The translations under genes were made by a program, and so were the position numbers. Shown piece by piece: positions 19,854 through 29,032 of a stretch of DNA of 64,000 nt. Below the pieces are notes generated by a model. The model was not told the DNA's origin and ran no database searches. It was given only the letters and a program-made list of their open reading frames with translations. Every line of letters begins with the position of its first letter. Positions within the stretch are counted from its first letter, which is position 1. The stretch comes from CAVTYH01 sp963773875 (GTDB lineage: Bacteria; Planctomycetota; Planctomycetia; Pirellulales; JADZDJ01), in the NCBI GenBank assembly GCA_963773875.1, contig CAVZCV010000018.1, forward strand, positions 124,001-188,000. Direction: 5' to 3'.

Positions 19854-21234
19854 TTAATTCAAAACCCTGCCCCAGCTTCGGCACCACCGTATTCCAGCCT
19901 CGGGTCGTTTGCAGCTCATTGGCCAGCGCGGTCGCAGCAGGCAACTCACCGTGCGTAATAAAAGTCTGTTTCGGCGGCGAAAGTGGAGTGAGCCAGCGCA
20001 ACAGTTCTTTGTGGCCGGCGTGGCCACTGAGCGACGACATCGAAACCACTGCCGCGCGCACAGGCACGTCGTGTCCGTAGAGTCGCAAAAATTTCGCGCC
20101 ATCAGCAAGCATGCGGCCGCGCGTGCCTTCGGCCATGTAACCGGCCAGCACGATCGTGTTTTCCGAGTGCCCCAGCCGCTGCTCCAACTGATGCAAAATT
20201 CGGCCGCCGGTGAGCATGCCGTTGGAGGCGATGATTATCGCCGGTCCTTGCACTTCGTTGATTTCTTTCGATTCATTGACCGTTCGCGTTTCGTGAATAT
20301 TCGGCGCGTCGAAAACGCAGCCGGGGCCGACAAGCTGTCCTTCGGTCAAATCGTGTTCGGCGACGTAGCGGCAGTAAATGTTCGTGGCATCCATTGCCAT
20401 CGGGCTGTCGAGATAAATCGGCAAGAGCGGAATGCGCTTCTGTTGCATCAGCACGCGCAGCAAATAGATCAGTTGCTGAGATCGTCCGACGGCAAACGCC
20501 GGCACCAGCATTACGCCGCCGCGAGCGACGGCAGCGTTTACCACACCTGCCAGCTCATCGAGCACGGCAATATCCGGATGATCGCGATTGCCATACGTGC
20601 TCTCGCAAATCAGGTAATCGCATGTTGGCGGCTGCAAGGGGTCGAAATACAGTGGCGCATCGTAGCGGCCCACATCGCCGGAGAACACAATGCGCGTCGG
20701 CTGTGCCCCCTTCCGGATTTCCACTTCAATGCTCGAGGCACCCAGCAAATGTCCGGCGGTGTGGTAGCGCATCCAAATCGGTTCCGCCGGAGAAAACCAC
20801 TGTTCGCGCTCGATCGTTTTGAGCAGCTTTAGAGTGCGGGGCACATCCTCTGGCTCGTACAGTGGCAGCGCGGGCTTGTGCTTGGAAAAGCCTTGTTTAT
20901 TGGCGAATTCGGCGTCTTCTTGTTGATTCTTCGCGGCATCGAACAGCATGATCGCCGCCAAATCGGCCGTGGCCGGAGTACACCAGACGGGGCCGCGAAA
21001 GCCATCGCGCACAAATCGCGGCAAATATCCGATGTGATCGATGTGCGCATGCGTCAGCACGACTGCCTGCACCGAAGAAGCAGGAAATGGCAGCGGCTTC
21101 CAATTCAACTCCCGCAATGGCTTTAAACCTTGAAACAGGCCGCAATCCACCAGCACGCGGGCTGAATTGGCTTCGAGCAAATACTTCGATCCCGTAACAG
21201 TTTCCGCCGCGCCGAGAAAAGTAAGCCGTGTCAT
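19843..21234 (-). CDS. MBL-fold beta-CASP hydrolase (RNase-like)
   Basis: This 463-residue metallo-beta-lactamase-fold protein has a beta-CASP domain, the architecture of CPSF73-like ribonucleases. The zinc ligands lie in LTHAHIDHIGYLPRF (HxHxDH, about residues 60-75), HTAGHLLGA and FSGDVGRYD. ESTYGNRDH opens the beta-CASP part. The RMMBL-type end includes SMSSLSGHAGHKELLRWL and TFITHGE. It resembles the exonuclease-like YsgF/EhuB-type bacterial members of about 460 residues, which act on RNA; the substrate here is unknown. It is the first gene of a two-gene operon with the LOG protein and is divergent from the rhomboid gene. Confidence 0.92.
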   Translation of the reverse strand: MTRLTFLGAAETVTGSKYLLEANSARVLVDCGLFQGLKPLRELNWKPLPFPASSVQAVVLTHAHIDHIGYLPRFVRDGFRGPVWCTPATADLAAIMLFDAAKNQQEDAEFANKQGFSKHKPALPLYEPEDVPRTLKLLKTIEREQWFSPAEPIWMRYHTAGHLLGASSIEVEIRKGAQPTRIVFSGDVGRYDAPLYFDPLQPPTCDYLICESTYGNRDHPDIAVLDELAGVVNAAVARGGVMLVPAFAVGRSQQLIYLLRVLMQQKRIPLLPIYLDSPMAMDATNIYCRYVAEHDLTEGQLVGPGCVFDAPNIHETRTVNESKEINEVQGPAIIIASNGMLTGGRILHQLEQRLGHSENTIVLAGYMAEGTRGRMLADGAKFLRLYGHDVPVRAAVVSMSSLSGHAGHKELLRWLTPLSPPKQTFITHGELPAATALANELQTTRGWNTVVPKLGQGFELNGA

Positions 21235-21372
21235 GCCGCGGTTTTAGCATGGCGTCCGGAGCACCGCAATTAGCGATTGCCGCGGATCGTTTGTAAGCGA
21301 TACTATGATTGCAGCAATCGACTGATGAGACACCTCCGACCTCGAACGGTCGGGCTATGTGAACGCAGCATC

Positions 21373-22251
21373 ATGGGTTTATACGACCGCGATTACTACC
21401 GCGAAGAGCGCAAGGGACTTCACCTGAGCACGAATTGGTCCGCGGTCACGACGCTGATCGTGATCAACGCGGCGGTCTTGCTAGTGGATGCGTTCACGCG
21501 CGATCGCTGGCTGACGGCCAATCTGGTTCTTGAGCCCGACCTGTTTCAGCATCCTTGGCAGGCGTGGCAGCTAGTGACTTACGGCTTCGCTCATGCCGAT
21601 ATCTGGCATCTGTTTTTCAACATGCTCGGATTGTGGATATTCGGCTCCGAAGTCGAAATGATTTACGGCAAGCGCGAGTTTTTCAAACTTTATCTGAGCC
21701 TCATAATTCTTGCGGGATTGTGCAACACAGTGATCCAATTCGCCGTCGGTGATCAACATCCGATGCTGGGTGCGTCCGGCGGCGTTATGGGCGTTGCTGT
21801 AATCTTCGCCTGCCACTTCCCGCGACGAACGCTGATTCTGTTTCCGATTCCAATACCCGTTCCGGCCGCGCTGTTGGTGGGCGTCTATATATTGTTCGAT
21901 CTCCTTGGAACCCAAGATCGCCAAAGCGGTGTGGCGCACTGGGCGCATTTGAGCGGGGCGGCATTTGGGTATCTGTATTACAAAACTGGCTGGCATTTAT
22001 TCCGCCTGTGGCCCGGCAAATTCAAGTTGCGAATTCCGATGCGCGGGCCCAAATTCCGCATTCATCGCGAGCCGGACGAAGTCGAGGACGAGGCGCCGGT
22101 CAACGATTATTTGACGACGGGCCGCATTCAGGAGCGAGTCGACCAGCTATTGGAAAAAATCAGCCGGACCGGCGAAAGCAGCCTGACCGATGAAGAACGC
22201 CAGTTTTTGAATGACGCCAGCCGGCGCTATCAGCAGCAGCGGCGGCGGTAA
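21373..22251 (+). CDS. Rhomboid-family intramembrane serine protease
   Basis: A 292-residue membrane protein that would cut substrates within the membrane. Hydrophobic segments start with TTLIVINAAVLLVDAF. The conserved loop HADIWHLFFNMLGLWIFG (H..HLxxNM) comes next, then the catalytic serine in MLGASGGVMG (GxSG) and the catalytic histidine in VAHWAHLSGAAFGYLYY. All rhomboid core elements are present. The tail of about 80 residues is charged and cytoplasmic (EPDEVEDEAPVNDY, then ERVDQLLEKISRTGESSLT), a planctomycete-style extension. The frame is open upstream, but MGLYDRDYYREER is the usual N-terminus of this subgroup and ATG 21373 was chosen. Confidence 0.92.
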   Translation: MGLYDRDYYREERKGLHLSTNWSAVTTLIVINAAVLLVDAFTRDRWLTANLVLEPDLFQHPWQAWQLVTYGFAHADIWHLFFNMLGLWIFGSEVEMIYGKREFFKLYLSLIILAGLCNTVIQFAVGDQHPMLGASGGVMGVAVIFACHFPRRTLILFPIPIPVPAALLVGVYILFDLLGTQDRQSGVAHWAHLSGAAFGYLYYKTGWHLFRLWPGKFKLRIPMRGPKFRIHREPDEVEDEAPVNDYLTTGRIQERVDQLLEKISRTGESSLTDEERQFLNDASRRYQQQRRR

Positions 22252-22374
22252 GTGGTCTGTCACTGGGGCAAGCGCCACGGCGAAAATCGGCGGTTTGCCC
22301 GGCCGATTTGCGGCGACTATACTGAAAACATCGCTTATTCTCGCCAATTTCTCGTCGCGAAAAGCAGTCTCTCC

Positions 22375-23323
22375 ATGCTACAGCGTCTGAAGTTTCCGCC
22401 GCACGGTCTGTGTCTGCTCGTCGTGCTGTCGGTCGCCTTGGTCATATCGACCGCATCGGCTCAGCAGCCGAAGGGCGGCGCGCCGAAGGGCTATCGTAAG
22501 CTTGGTCCGGGGATTGAAACGATCATTCCCGCCAAGGTCGATCCGCAAGACACCGTTACACAGCACGACATGGTCGAGATCCAAAAATCGGGCGCCAAGC
22601 TCGATTGGAAACCGGCCACGCAATCGGCTAGCGATACGCTGGGCGTGAAAACGAAAGACATCCCGTTCCGCCGCAGCGTTTCGTATTTGCAATTCGCTTT
22701 CAAACCGTTGCGCGTGATGTACGTCGATATTCCCGCCGAAGGCGGTAAAATGGATCGCCGGCAAATTTGGTACATGGTGTATCGCGTCACAAACTTAGGC
22801 GAGCATTTGGATGCCGATTCCAACACCAAAGATGGTAAGAGCCAGAACGCGGTGGCCGGTCCGACGAAGGAGGAAGTCTATTTCAATCCGCAGTTCGTGC
22901 TGGAAAGCGCCAAGTACAACAAGGCATATTTGGATCGCGTCATGCCGCTGGCGGTCGATGCAATTCAAAAGCGTGAAGATCCGCGCCGCCGGCTGCTGAA
23001 TAGCGCCGAGATGAGCGAGACGCCCATTCCGCTAAGCACGCCGGGCGACGACCGCAGCGTGTGGGGTGTGGCCACGTGGGAGTTCGTCGATCCGCGCGTC
23101 GATTTCTTTTCCGTCTATGTCAAGGGGCTGACGAGCGCTTATCGATTCAAAGATCCGGACGGCGAAGTACAAGGCGGGTGGCGAACCTGGCAACGGCCGG
23201 ATTTACGCTCAAAAGACGCTCAAATTGAACTTCTGGCGGCCCGGCGACGAGCGTGATATCAACGAAAGCGACATCTATTACGGCATTCCGGGCCAAGTTG
23301 ACCACCAATGGGTGTTCCGGTAA
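22375..23323 (+). CDS. Secreted planctomycete protein, unknown, frameshifted near the end
   Basis: A signal peptide (GLCLLVVLSVALVISTASAQ) is followed by a domain of about 280 residues. The central part is IPFRRSVSYLQFAFKPLRVM and RQIWYMVYRVTNLG. The original frame ends at 23256 in unrelated residues, but from about 23,200 another frame supplies TLKLNFWRPGDERDINESD and YYGIPGQVDHQWVFR to a stop at 23323. This is the characteristic C-terminus of a secreted planctomycete family I recall, so a one-base indel near 23,200 is likely. The function is unknown. ATG 22375 gives the signal peptide and is preferred over the longer frame. Confidence 0.7.
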
Positions 23324-23378
23324 ATTGATTAGTCGCTTCGAAATTGGCGATCGCTTTCGCGATTGGAAATCAGTCGCG

Positions 23379-23497
23379 AATGACGAATGACGAAATTCGA
23401 ATGACGAAGGAAGCACGAAGAACCAAATTCCAAACTAATGATTGCTCACTGGAATTTGGTCATTCATTCGTCATTTGGGCTTCGTCATTCGTCATTT
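23379..23497. repeat. Intergenic inverted repeat built of GACGAATG units
   Basis: Short tandem units of AATGACGAATGACGAA on the left face the complementary TTCGTCATTCGTCATT on the right. An inner pair ACCAAATTCCA/TGGAATTTGGT also fits. It lies just upstream of rpmA. Confidence 0.65.
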
Positions 23498-23567
23498 AGC
23501 ATCCATCTTCTCGGGCAGCGAGCCGAAGTTTGTGTAAGTCAATCATTTCAATGGGTATTGGAAAGCA

Positions 23568-23822
23568 ATGGCACATAAGAAAGGTCAAGGATCGAGCCGC
23601 AACGGACGCGATTCCGCAGGTCAACGCCGCGGAGTGAAACGCTATGCCGGACAGGGCGTCGTCGCCGGCAATATTTTGGTGCGGCAGGTGGGCAATACTT
23701 TTCATCCCGGTCGCGGCGTCGGCCAGGGGAAAGATTTCACCTTGTTCGCGCTAGTGGATGGCGTCGTGCAATTCGATCGCGGCGGCCGACGCATCAACGT
23801 GCTGCAGGTCCAAGCTAACTGA
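23568..23822 (+). CDS. rpmA: 50S ribosomal protein L27
   Basis: An 84-residue large-subunit ribosomal protein that reaches the peptidyl-transferase centre. It begins MAHKKGQGSSRNGRDSAGQR (the usual AHKKG start without a cleaved extension), followed by GVKRYAGQGVVAGNILVRQ, VGNTFHPGRGVGQGKDFTL and the end FDRGGRRINVLQV. The length matches the family. The usual partner rplU (L21) is not next to it; the upstream neighbour is an unrelated secreted protein. A terminator follows at 23916. Confidence 0.97.
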   Translation: MAHKKGQGSSRNGRDSAGQRRGVKRYAGQGVVAGNILVRQVGNTFHPGRGVGQGKDFTLFALVDGVVQFDRGGRRINVLQVQAN

Positions 23823-23915
23823 GTTAATCTGTAAGCGGCGACTCCTGTCGCCCGAAAGCAAAACGTGGGCAATCGCCGTCAGGAGACGGCTCCTAAAGCC
23901 ACGAACGACTATATT

Positions 23916-23946
23916 GGGATGCCTTGAATCAGGGCATCCCTTTTTT
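23916..23946 (+). terminator. Rho-independent terminator after rpmA
   Basis: GGGATGCC, an 8-base loop, then GGCATCCC followed by six T residues. Confidence 0.85.
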
Positions 23947-24000
23947 CGTGCGCATCCTTCGCAACGGACAACTGACAACGGACCACGGACGTCGCCACCG

Positions 24001-24801
24001 ATGAAAATCACTAGCACCGCCAACCCGCGCGTTAAAGCCGCCGCAAAACTGCGGAACTCGCGCCAGCGGGCGTTGCAAGGCCGGTTCGCGATCAACGGCC
24101 TGCGTGAAATCGGCAGGGCGCTGGATGGCGGAATGAAGCTGGATGAAGTATTCGCTTGTCCGGAATTGTGCACGGATGCCGAGTGCGACGATCTAGTCGA
24201 GCGGCTGCGAAAAACTAATGCGGCCTGGTTCGACGTTTCGCGATCGGTTTTCGAAGTGCTCGCCTACGGCAGCCGCATGGATGGCATCGTGGCAATAGCG
24301 GAAATCCCACGGCGAACACTTTCCGATTTGGAGCTCCCAGATCGGCCGCTGATCGCTGTCATCGAGGGAGTCGAAAAGCCGGGTAACGTTGGCGCAGTGC
24401 TGCGAAGCGCCGATGGCGCCGGGGTCTCGGCCGTCATCGTCGCCGATGGCGCGGGCGATCTGTACAACCCCAACGCCATCCGTGCAAGCATGGGCACTAT
24501 TTTCACGCTGCCGGTGGTTGCTGCCACAAGTGCCGAAATAATTGCGTGGCTACGCGAACACAAGTTCGCGATCTTTGCGACCCGAGTTGACGGCGCCGCC
24601 GAATACACGGCCTGCAATTTCACCGGCCAATGCGCGATCGTACTCGGCAGCGAAGATGAAGGCTTATCACAGGCCTGGCTGGGCGATGACATCACGGCCA
24701 TCCGCCTGCCGATGTGCGGCGTTGCTGACAGCCTGAACGTTTCCGCCACCGCGGCGGTGTTGTTTTACGAGGCGCTCAAGCAGCGATCGAGCACATCATG
24801 A
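24001..24801 (+). CDS. TrmH/SpoU-family RNA 2'-O-methyltransferase
   Basis: A 266-residue SPOUT-class methyltransferase that would 2'-O-methylate rRNA or tRNA with S-adenosylmethionine. An N-terminal substrate-binding domain (ITSTANPRVKAAAKLRNSRQ, typical of the RlmB/TsnR-like group) is followed by the three SpoU motifs: EGVEKPGNVGAVLRSADGAG, IVLGSEDEGLS and LPMCGVADSLNVSATAAVLF. These form the trefoil knot and cofactor site. The target nucleotide cannot be told from the sequence. The gene begins 54 bases after the rpmA terminator, and its 3' end overlaps that of folD by six bases, so the two genes converge. Confidence 0.92.
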   Translation: MKITSTANPRVKAAAKLRNSRQRALQGRFAINGLREIGRALDGGMKLDEVFACPELCTDAECDDLVERLRKTNAAWFDVSRSVFEVLAYGSRMDGIVAIAEIPRRTLSDLELPDRPLIAVIEGVEKPGNVGAVLRSADGAGVSAVIVADGAGDLYNPNAIRASMGTIFTLPVVAATSAEIIAWLREHKFAIFATRVDGAAEYTACNFTGQCAIVLGSEDEGLSQAWLGDDITAIRLPMCGVADSLNVSATAAVLFYEALKQRSSTS

Positions 24802-25672
24802 TGCCGATTGCATCTTCGCCGCGGTCAGCGTGTTCTCCAGCAGCATCGTGATGGTCAGCGGCCCAACTCCGCCGGGCACCGGCGTGATCGCGCCGGCCAC
24901 TTCTTTGACGGAACCGAAATCGACATCGCCGCACAGCTTGCCGTCGACACGATTAATGCCCACGTCGATCACCGCCGCGCCCGGCCGCACCATGTCGGCG
25001 GTAACGAATCGTCGCCTTGCCAATGGCGACGATCAAAATATCGGCCTGACGTGTGATTTCGGCCAGATTTGCGGTGCGGCTATGGCAAATCGTTACCGTG
25101 GCATCGGCATGCGGCCCGCGCTGCACGAGCATCAGTGCGATCGGTTTGCCGACGATTTCGCTCCGGCCCAAAACGACCACATGTTTGCCCGCTGTTTGAA
25201 TGTTGTTCGCAATCAGAAGCTGAACAATGCCGTTGGGCGTGCACGGCAAAAACCGAGGTCGGCCTTGGACGATTCGACCGACGTTTTCCGGATGAAACGC
25301 ATCGACGTCCTTCAGCGGATGAACGGCATCCAGAATCGGTGTTTCATCAATTTGCTTTGGCAGCGGCAATTGCACCAGAATGCCATGCACCGGATCGCCG
25401 ACCGGCGCGGTGTTCAATTTCATCACCAAATCGAGCAACTCATTCTGCGTCGCTGTTGCGGGCAAGCGATGCAACTGGCTTGTCATCCCCATTCGTTCGC
25501 AGGCCTGCCGCTTGTTGCGAACATAGACCTCGCTCGCCGGATTTTCGCCGACCAGCACAGCAGCTAAACAGGGTGTGATGCCTGATTGCGATTTGAATTC
25601 TGCCACGCGGCGCGCAATATCGCTCTGCAGTGTTGCAGCGAGCGATTTGCCGTCCAAGAATTTCGCGGTCAT
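24796..25672 (-). CDS. folD: Methylenetetrahydrofolate dehydrogenase/cyclohydrolase, frameshifted
   Basis: The bifunctional FolD enzyme interconverts 5,10-methylene-, methenyl- and 10-formyl-tetrahydrofolate using NADP. The N-terminal part carries YVRNKRQACERMGM (catalytic Lys in the Y..xK region), QLPLPKQID and the signature for cofactor binding GRSEIVGKPIALMLVQRG. The first frame ends in garbage after ADILIVAIGKAT. From about 25,010 another frame gives RFVTADMVRPGAAVIDVGIN and TPVPGGVGPLTITMLLENT, the family's C-terminal signature. FolD is normally essential, and both halves are fully conserved, so a one-base indel in the sequence is likelier than a true mutation. The 291-codon length matches the family. 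Confidence 0.93.
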
Positions 25673-25726
25673 TGCTTGTACGTTGAAAGATAACCGCAGA
25701 GACGCGGAGGCGCCGTGGAAATGAAT

Positions 25727-25804
25727 TTATAAGGAAGCCAGGAAACCAGGAAGCAATTAAGAAAGCTTATTTCTCGTATTCCTGCTTTCCTGGCTTCCTT
25801 ATAA
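25727..25804. repeat. TAAGGAAGCCAGGAAACC palindromic repeat, copy 1
   Basis: TTATAAGGAAGCCAGGAAA on the left pairs with TTTCCTGGCTTCCTTATAA on the right around a loop of about 40 bases. A very similar element is at 45350-45431. Both have CGCAGAGACGC sequence just to the left. Confidence 0.75.
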
Positions 25805-25838
25805 TTTTGCCTGCTCTGTGTCCCCTCGTGTGCGCGGT

Positions 25839-26360
25839 TCAATTGAGCCAGCCCGTCCAAAGTATTGCGTGCAGTGCGAGGCACGAATAGGCCCCGGCGG
25901 CCCAGTCGTCGGCCATGATTCCCAAGCCTTCCGGCAGGCGTTCGAGTTGTCGGGCCGGCGGCGGTTTTGTGATGTCGAACAAGCGATGGAGCGCAAAGCC
26001 AATCAGTAAGACAAGCGGTCGGCTCAAAAGCTCGTGCGGCACAAGGAAGAAGGTGATCGGCAAACTCGCAATCTCATCGAGCACGATGCAGCCGGGATCT
26101 TTCAGTCCGCCAAGTTTTCGCGCTGCGATCGTGCAAATCGGAATGCCGGCAATGCACACCGCGACGATCACCAGCAATTGCCAGGCGATGTTCGGCAGCA
26201 AGCTGATCGCCCACGCCAGCGGCAATCCCCACATCGCACCCACTGTTCCGGGTGCGAATGGAAAGCGGCCAAACCAAAAGCCGGTGGCAAGAACGACGGC
26301 AGGATGGCGCCAGGCGGCAGGCGGGATTGGAGCGGAGCCGTTCGATTCGTCGAAATGCAT
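25839..26360 (-). CDS. pgpA: Phosphatidylglycerophosphatase A
   Basis: A 173-residue membrane enzyme that removes phosphate from phosphatidylglycerophosphate to give phosphatidylglycerol. The family motifs are GRFPFAPGTVGAMWGLPLAW near the N-terminus and DPGCIVLDEIASLPITF (DPxxxVxDE, catalytic acid residues), followed by a hydrophobic segment and FDITKPPPARQLERLPEGLG, then IMADDWAAG. Three to four membrane segments are visible. Length and motif order match PgpA. It is divergent from the sulfite reductase gene. Confidence 0.95.
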   Translation of the reverse strand: MHFDESNGSAPIPPAAWRHPAVVLATGFWFGRFPFAPGTVGAMWGLPLAWAISLLPNIAWQLLVIVAVCIAGIPICTIAARKLGGLKDPGCIVLDEIASLPITFFLVPHELLSRPLVLLIGFALHRLFDITKPPPARQLERLPEGLGIMADDWAAGAYSCLALHAILWTGWLN

Positions 26361-26473
26361 GGGACGATGCTAACCGCCGCCAGGCAAGCCGCAAGCGGCG
26401 ATGTGAAGTAGAAATGCAGCCCAAGTGCCGACGAAATGCTCTCGCGAAGCGTTTTCAAGGGAGTTATCATTAG

Positions 26474-26501
26474 TTGACGATCATAACCATAATCCTAATA
26501 A
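26474..26501 (+). promoter_or_regulatory. Candidate promoter of the sulfite reductase gene
   Basis: TTGACG, a 16-base spacer and TAATAA in an AT-rich stretch, about 125 bases before the ATG at 26625. It would also lie upstream of pgpA on the other strand. Confidence 0.45.
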
Positions 26502-26624
26502 TCACGATAACCTTAGTGATCTTTCGCCCGATTCCGGTTCCGGCCCACAGGCCGAAAAGGTAAAGTCTCCACAGACAGCATTTCTTGCCCAGCTTCCAAA
26601 TCTGAAAGGCGGCATTGTTCGATC

Positions 26625-28401
26625 ATGGCCGATAGCCCAACGCAGAGCGAAAAACCGCAGAGCGAAAAACTTTCGGCCGCCGAAGCCGTCAAAGCCAACA
26701 GCCATTACTTGCGCGGCACGATTGCCGAAGAACTGCGCGAGCCGACGGATAAATTCAACAAAGACAACTCCGCGCTGCTGAAATTTCACGGCACCTATCA
26801 GCAGGACGATCGCGAGCAGCGCACCCATCGCGATGGCGGCAAGAGCCTGCGGCAATACATTTTCATGGTGCGCTCCGCCGTGCCGGGCGGAAAGATGACG
26901 AGCGATCAATTGCTCGCCGAACTTGCAATGTGCGATGAACTCGGCAACGGCACGCTCCGCATCACGAGCCGGCAAGGTCTGCAATTGCACGGCGTGCCGA
27001 AACGCAATTTGCAGGAAACCATTCGCCGCATTAACGAAATCAAACTCTCCACGCTGGCGGCGTGCGGCGACGTGAAACGCAACGTGATGTGCTGCCCCGC
27101 TCCGCATTACAACGATGCCGTGCACGCGGAGATGCAGACAGCTCGCCGATCAGCTGGCCGAACATCTCACGCCACGCACGCGGGCTTATCATGAAATTTG
27201 GCTCCGCGATCCGGAGACCAACGAAGAGCAATATCTCGGCGGTAGCGGATCGAATGGCCACGCGGGTAATGGCCAGGCAGAGGTTGAGCCAATCTATGGC
27301 CCAACTTACTTGCCTCGAAAATTCAAATTTGCGATCGGACTGCCCGGCGATAACTGTGTCGATTTGTACGCAAACGACTGCGGCCTGATGGCCATTTGCC
27401 GCGATTTTAAAATCATCGGCTACAACGTGCTCGTCGGCGGCGGAATGGGCGTTACGCCGAGTGCGGCCAAAACCTTTCCCGCCGTGGCAATGCGTATGGC
27501 GTTCGTGCGGCCGGAGCAGGTGCTCGATGTGTGCGCCGCCATCGTCAAAGTGCAGCGCGATTTCGGCAACCGTGTCGATCGAAAGGTCGCGCGGCTTAAA
27601 TATCTCCTCGCGAATCGAGGTCTGGAGTGGTTCAAGTCGAAGGTCGAGGAATATTACGGGCAGCCCCTGCCACCGTGCGATCCGGAAGATGTCTGGGGCT
27701 TCGACGACCACATGGGCTGGCACGAACAGGGGGACGGCCGCTGGTTCTATGGCCTTAACATCGAAAACGGCCGCATCCTCGATAACGAACACATCCAATT
27801 AAAATCGGCACTGCGCGAAGTTTGCACTACGCTGCGGCCCAGCATCCGGCTTACGTCACATCAAAGCATTTTGTTTTGCGATTTGGCTGCCGAATCGCGC
27901 GAGCAACTTGAATCGATCCTGCGCAAGCACGGCGTGAAACTTTCGGAAGAAATCTCCAACGTTCGCCGCTGGTCGATGGCTTGCGTCGCGTATCCAACTT
28001 GCGGCCTGGCAGTCACCGAGAGCGAACGTGCCCTGCCGGGCATGATCGATGTGCTGGAAGTCGAACTCGCGAAGCTCGGCCTGGCGAAGGAAGATTTCAC
28101 GCTCCGCATGACGGGCTGCCCCAACGGCTGTGCTCGGCCTTACAACTGCGATATCGGCCTGGTGGGCAAGACGGCCGGCAAATACACCATTCTCGTCGGC
28201 GGCCGGTTGCTCGGCGATCGGCTGAATTTCATCTACAAAGATTTGATTCCCGCTGAAGAAGTGGTACCGACGCTGGTGCCGCTGTTTGTGTATTTCAAAT
28301 CCGCCCGCAATGAAGGCGAAACCTTCGGCGATTTCTGCCATCGCAAAGGCGTGGCCGATCTGTTGGCATGGACGGAACAGTACGCAACCCAGACGGCGTG
28401 A
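26625..28401 (+). CDS. Assimilatory sulfite reductase, siroheme/4Fe-4S subunit, frameshifted
   Basis: This hemoprotein of about 591 residues reduces sulfite to sulfide. The N-terminal half has KFHGTYQQDDREQR, RITSRQGLQLHGVPK (a substrate/siroheme-binding block) and KRNVMCCPAP. The C-terminal half carries the two cysteine pairs for the 4Fe-4S cluster and siroheme: YPTCGLAVTESER and TGCPNGCARPYNCDIG. Between them, at about 27,136, the frame shifts by one base: HAEMQ is followed in another frame by QLADQLAEHLTPRTRAYHE, which restores the family sequence. Ferredoxin- and NADPH-dependent forms (Sir, CysI) cannot be separated from this protein alone, and no flavoprotein subunit is adjacent. Nitrite reductase is less likely given the wording of the Cys motifs. 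Confidence 0.92.
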
Positions 28402-28487
28402 ATCGGCACCGCGATTGCGCCACGATCTCCACTGGAATTCTCAGCCCGCGGCAGCAAAGCTACTGAGATTCGTTCCACTGCGGAACA

Positions 28488-29021
28488 TTACTGGAGCGCT
28501 CCGCTCAAAGCGGGCACACGCAGCGATTGGCGTTCATGATCGAGCAGCCAGCGTTTGCGCTGGATGCCGCCGCCAAAGCCTGTGAGGCTGCCATCGGCGC
28601 CGATCACGCGGTGGCAGGGCACGATGATGGCAATCGGGTTCGATCCGTTGGCAGCGCCAACCGCTCTTGCGGAACCGGGGTGACCGATGCGCGTGGCGAG
28701 TTGACCATAGCTTTCGGTTGTGCCCGCGGGGATTTCTCGCAGCGCGCGCCACACCTCGCGTTGGAATGACGTGCCGCCGGTGGCAACTGGCACTTCGTCC
28801 AGTGCGGTTAAATCACCTTCGAAATAGGCGTCGAGCGCTTCGGTGATCGCCAGCGGCGCGGCGGCATTTTTCAGCGCGACATCATCGTAGTGTGCACGGA
28901 GCAACCGGTGCATGCGCGGTTCGAAATCAGCAAAATCAAGTGCGCGGACAACGCCATCGACGTCCATCACGAGCCGCAGCGGGCCGACGGGGGACGAATA
29001 GCGATCAAGCAGTAACTGCAT
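28488..29021 (-). CDS. ogt: Methylated-DNA-protein-cysteine methyltransferase
   Basis: A 177-residue suicide repair protein that moves the methyl group from O6-methylguanine to its own cysteine. The active site is IIVPCHRVIGADGSLTGFGG, with PCHRV and the preceding AVGAANGSNP (the Asn hinge). The N-terminal part (SSPVGPLRLVMDVDGVVRAL) is the usual ribonuclease-H-like domain. AGGAGG seven bases before ATG 29021 decides the start. It begins 11 bases after the stop of the Ada-AlkA fusion, so the two form an alkylation-repair operon. Confidence 0.95.
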   Translation of the reverse strand: MQLLLDRYSSPVGPLRLVMDVDGVVRALDFADFEPRMHRLLRAHYDDVALKNAAAPLAITEALDAYFEGDLTALDEVPVATGGTSFQREVWRALREIPAGTTESYGQLATRIGHPGSARAVGAANGSNPIAIIVPCHRVIGADGSLTGFGGGIQRKRWLLDHERQSLRVPALSGALQ

Positions 29022-29032
29022 GGTAAGCCTCC

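Noticed and set aside
24542..24736. Small frames within the TrmH-like gene and similar nested frames
   Set aside because: They are shadows of conserved genes and show no independent signals.
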